Shown here: one piece after another, positions 63,929 through 64,000 of the stretch
How positions within the stretch are numbered: position 1 is the first letter of the stretch
How the letters are laid out: each line of letters begins with the position of its first letter
From: Phycomyces blakesleeanus NRRL 1555(-)
Taxonomy: Eukaryota; Mucoromycota; Mucoromycetes; Mucorales; Phycomycetaceae
Assembly (NCBI RefSeq): GCF_001638985.1
Contig: NW_017265150.1
Span: 682,001-746,000 of the forward strand
DNA length: 64,000 nt
Reading direction: 5' to 3'
Made by a program: the position numbers and the translations under genes
The notes under the pieces: model-generated
What the model was told of the DNA's origin: nothing
What the model saw: the letters and a program-made list of their open reading frames with translations, nothing else
The model's database searches: none

Positions 63929-64000
63929 TCGATTAACCCCTTTGATTCAACCAAAGTTTCTTAAAGTGAAATTATATATATATTGGTTATATATACTATT
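63929..64000. other. AT-rich window end, nothing recognised
   Basis: Short non-coding AT-rich sequence. Confidence 0.5.

Overview
The window is AT-rich eukaryotic DNA with short GT-AG introns. The protein families suggest an early-diverging fungus, most likely Mucoromycota/Mucorales (inference; no species is claimed). Only a small island of ordinary host genes is visible: ribosomal protein eL32 (15879-16368, -), a small NDUFB2-like complex I subunit (22350-22602, +) and the chromatin-remodelling subunit SNF5/SMARCB1 (22900-24439, -). A tRNA-Ser(AGA) lies at 40189-40270 (-). Almost everything else is transposable elements (TEs), many nested in one another.

Left arm (1-15 kb): a Tc1/IS630 relic cut by the window edge, a decayed PIF/Harbinger pair (SANT-like gene plus transposase), a long broken LINE (4866-10320), a quiet 3-kb stretch, and a nest of MITEs (13.6-14.3 kb). 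Middle (16.9-21.8 kb), between the host genes, is the most interesting object: a 4.84-kb unit bounded by ~165-bp inverted repeats and TA dinucleotides. It carries a decayed Fanzor gene (eukaryotic TnpB-like RNA-guided nuclease family) and, facing the other way, a DIRS-type reverse transcriptase/tyrosine recombinase relic.

26.8-39.3 kb: an apparently intact Tc1-like element with ~100-bp nearly identical terminal inverted repeats and a solo LTR inside it; a MULE with a SWIM-finger transposase cut by a solo LTR; and a Harbinger element whose transposase is also cut by a solo LTR. Each of these three solo LTRs has a perfect 5-bp target duplication. 39.5-45.4 kb: a large foldback palindrome beside the tRNA, a Ty3/gypsy RT scrap, a CACTA element and four LTRs, one nested inside another. 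45.4-51.6 kb: CACTA/Tnp2 transposase copies and an intact four-exon gene of unknown function. 52.8-59.7 kb: two complete Harbinger elements back to back; the second (56799-59736) has both genes open, matching termini and a 3-bp target duplication. 59.7-64 kb: purine-rich repeats and two antisense LINE pieces, one of which is a 5'-truncated insertion whose empty site is preserved at 4.6 kb.

The nesting allows a relative insertion order to be read directly: solo LTRs are younger than the Tc1, MULE and Harbinger copies they interrupt, and one LTR family is younger than another.
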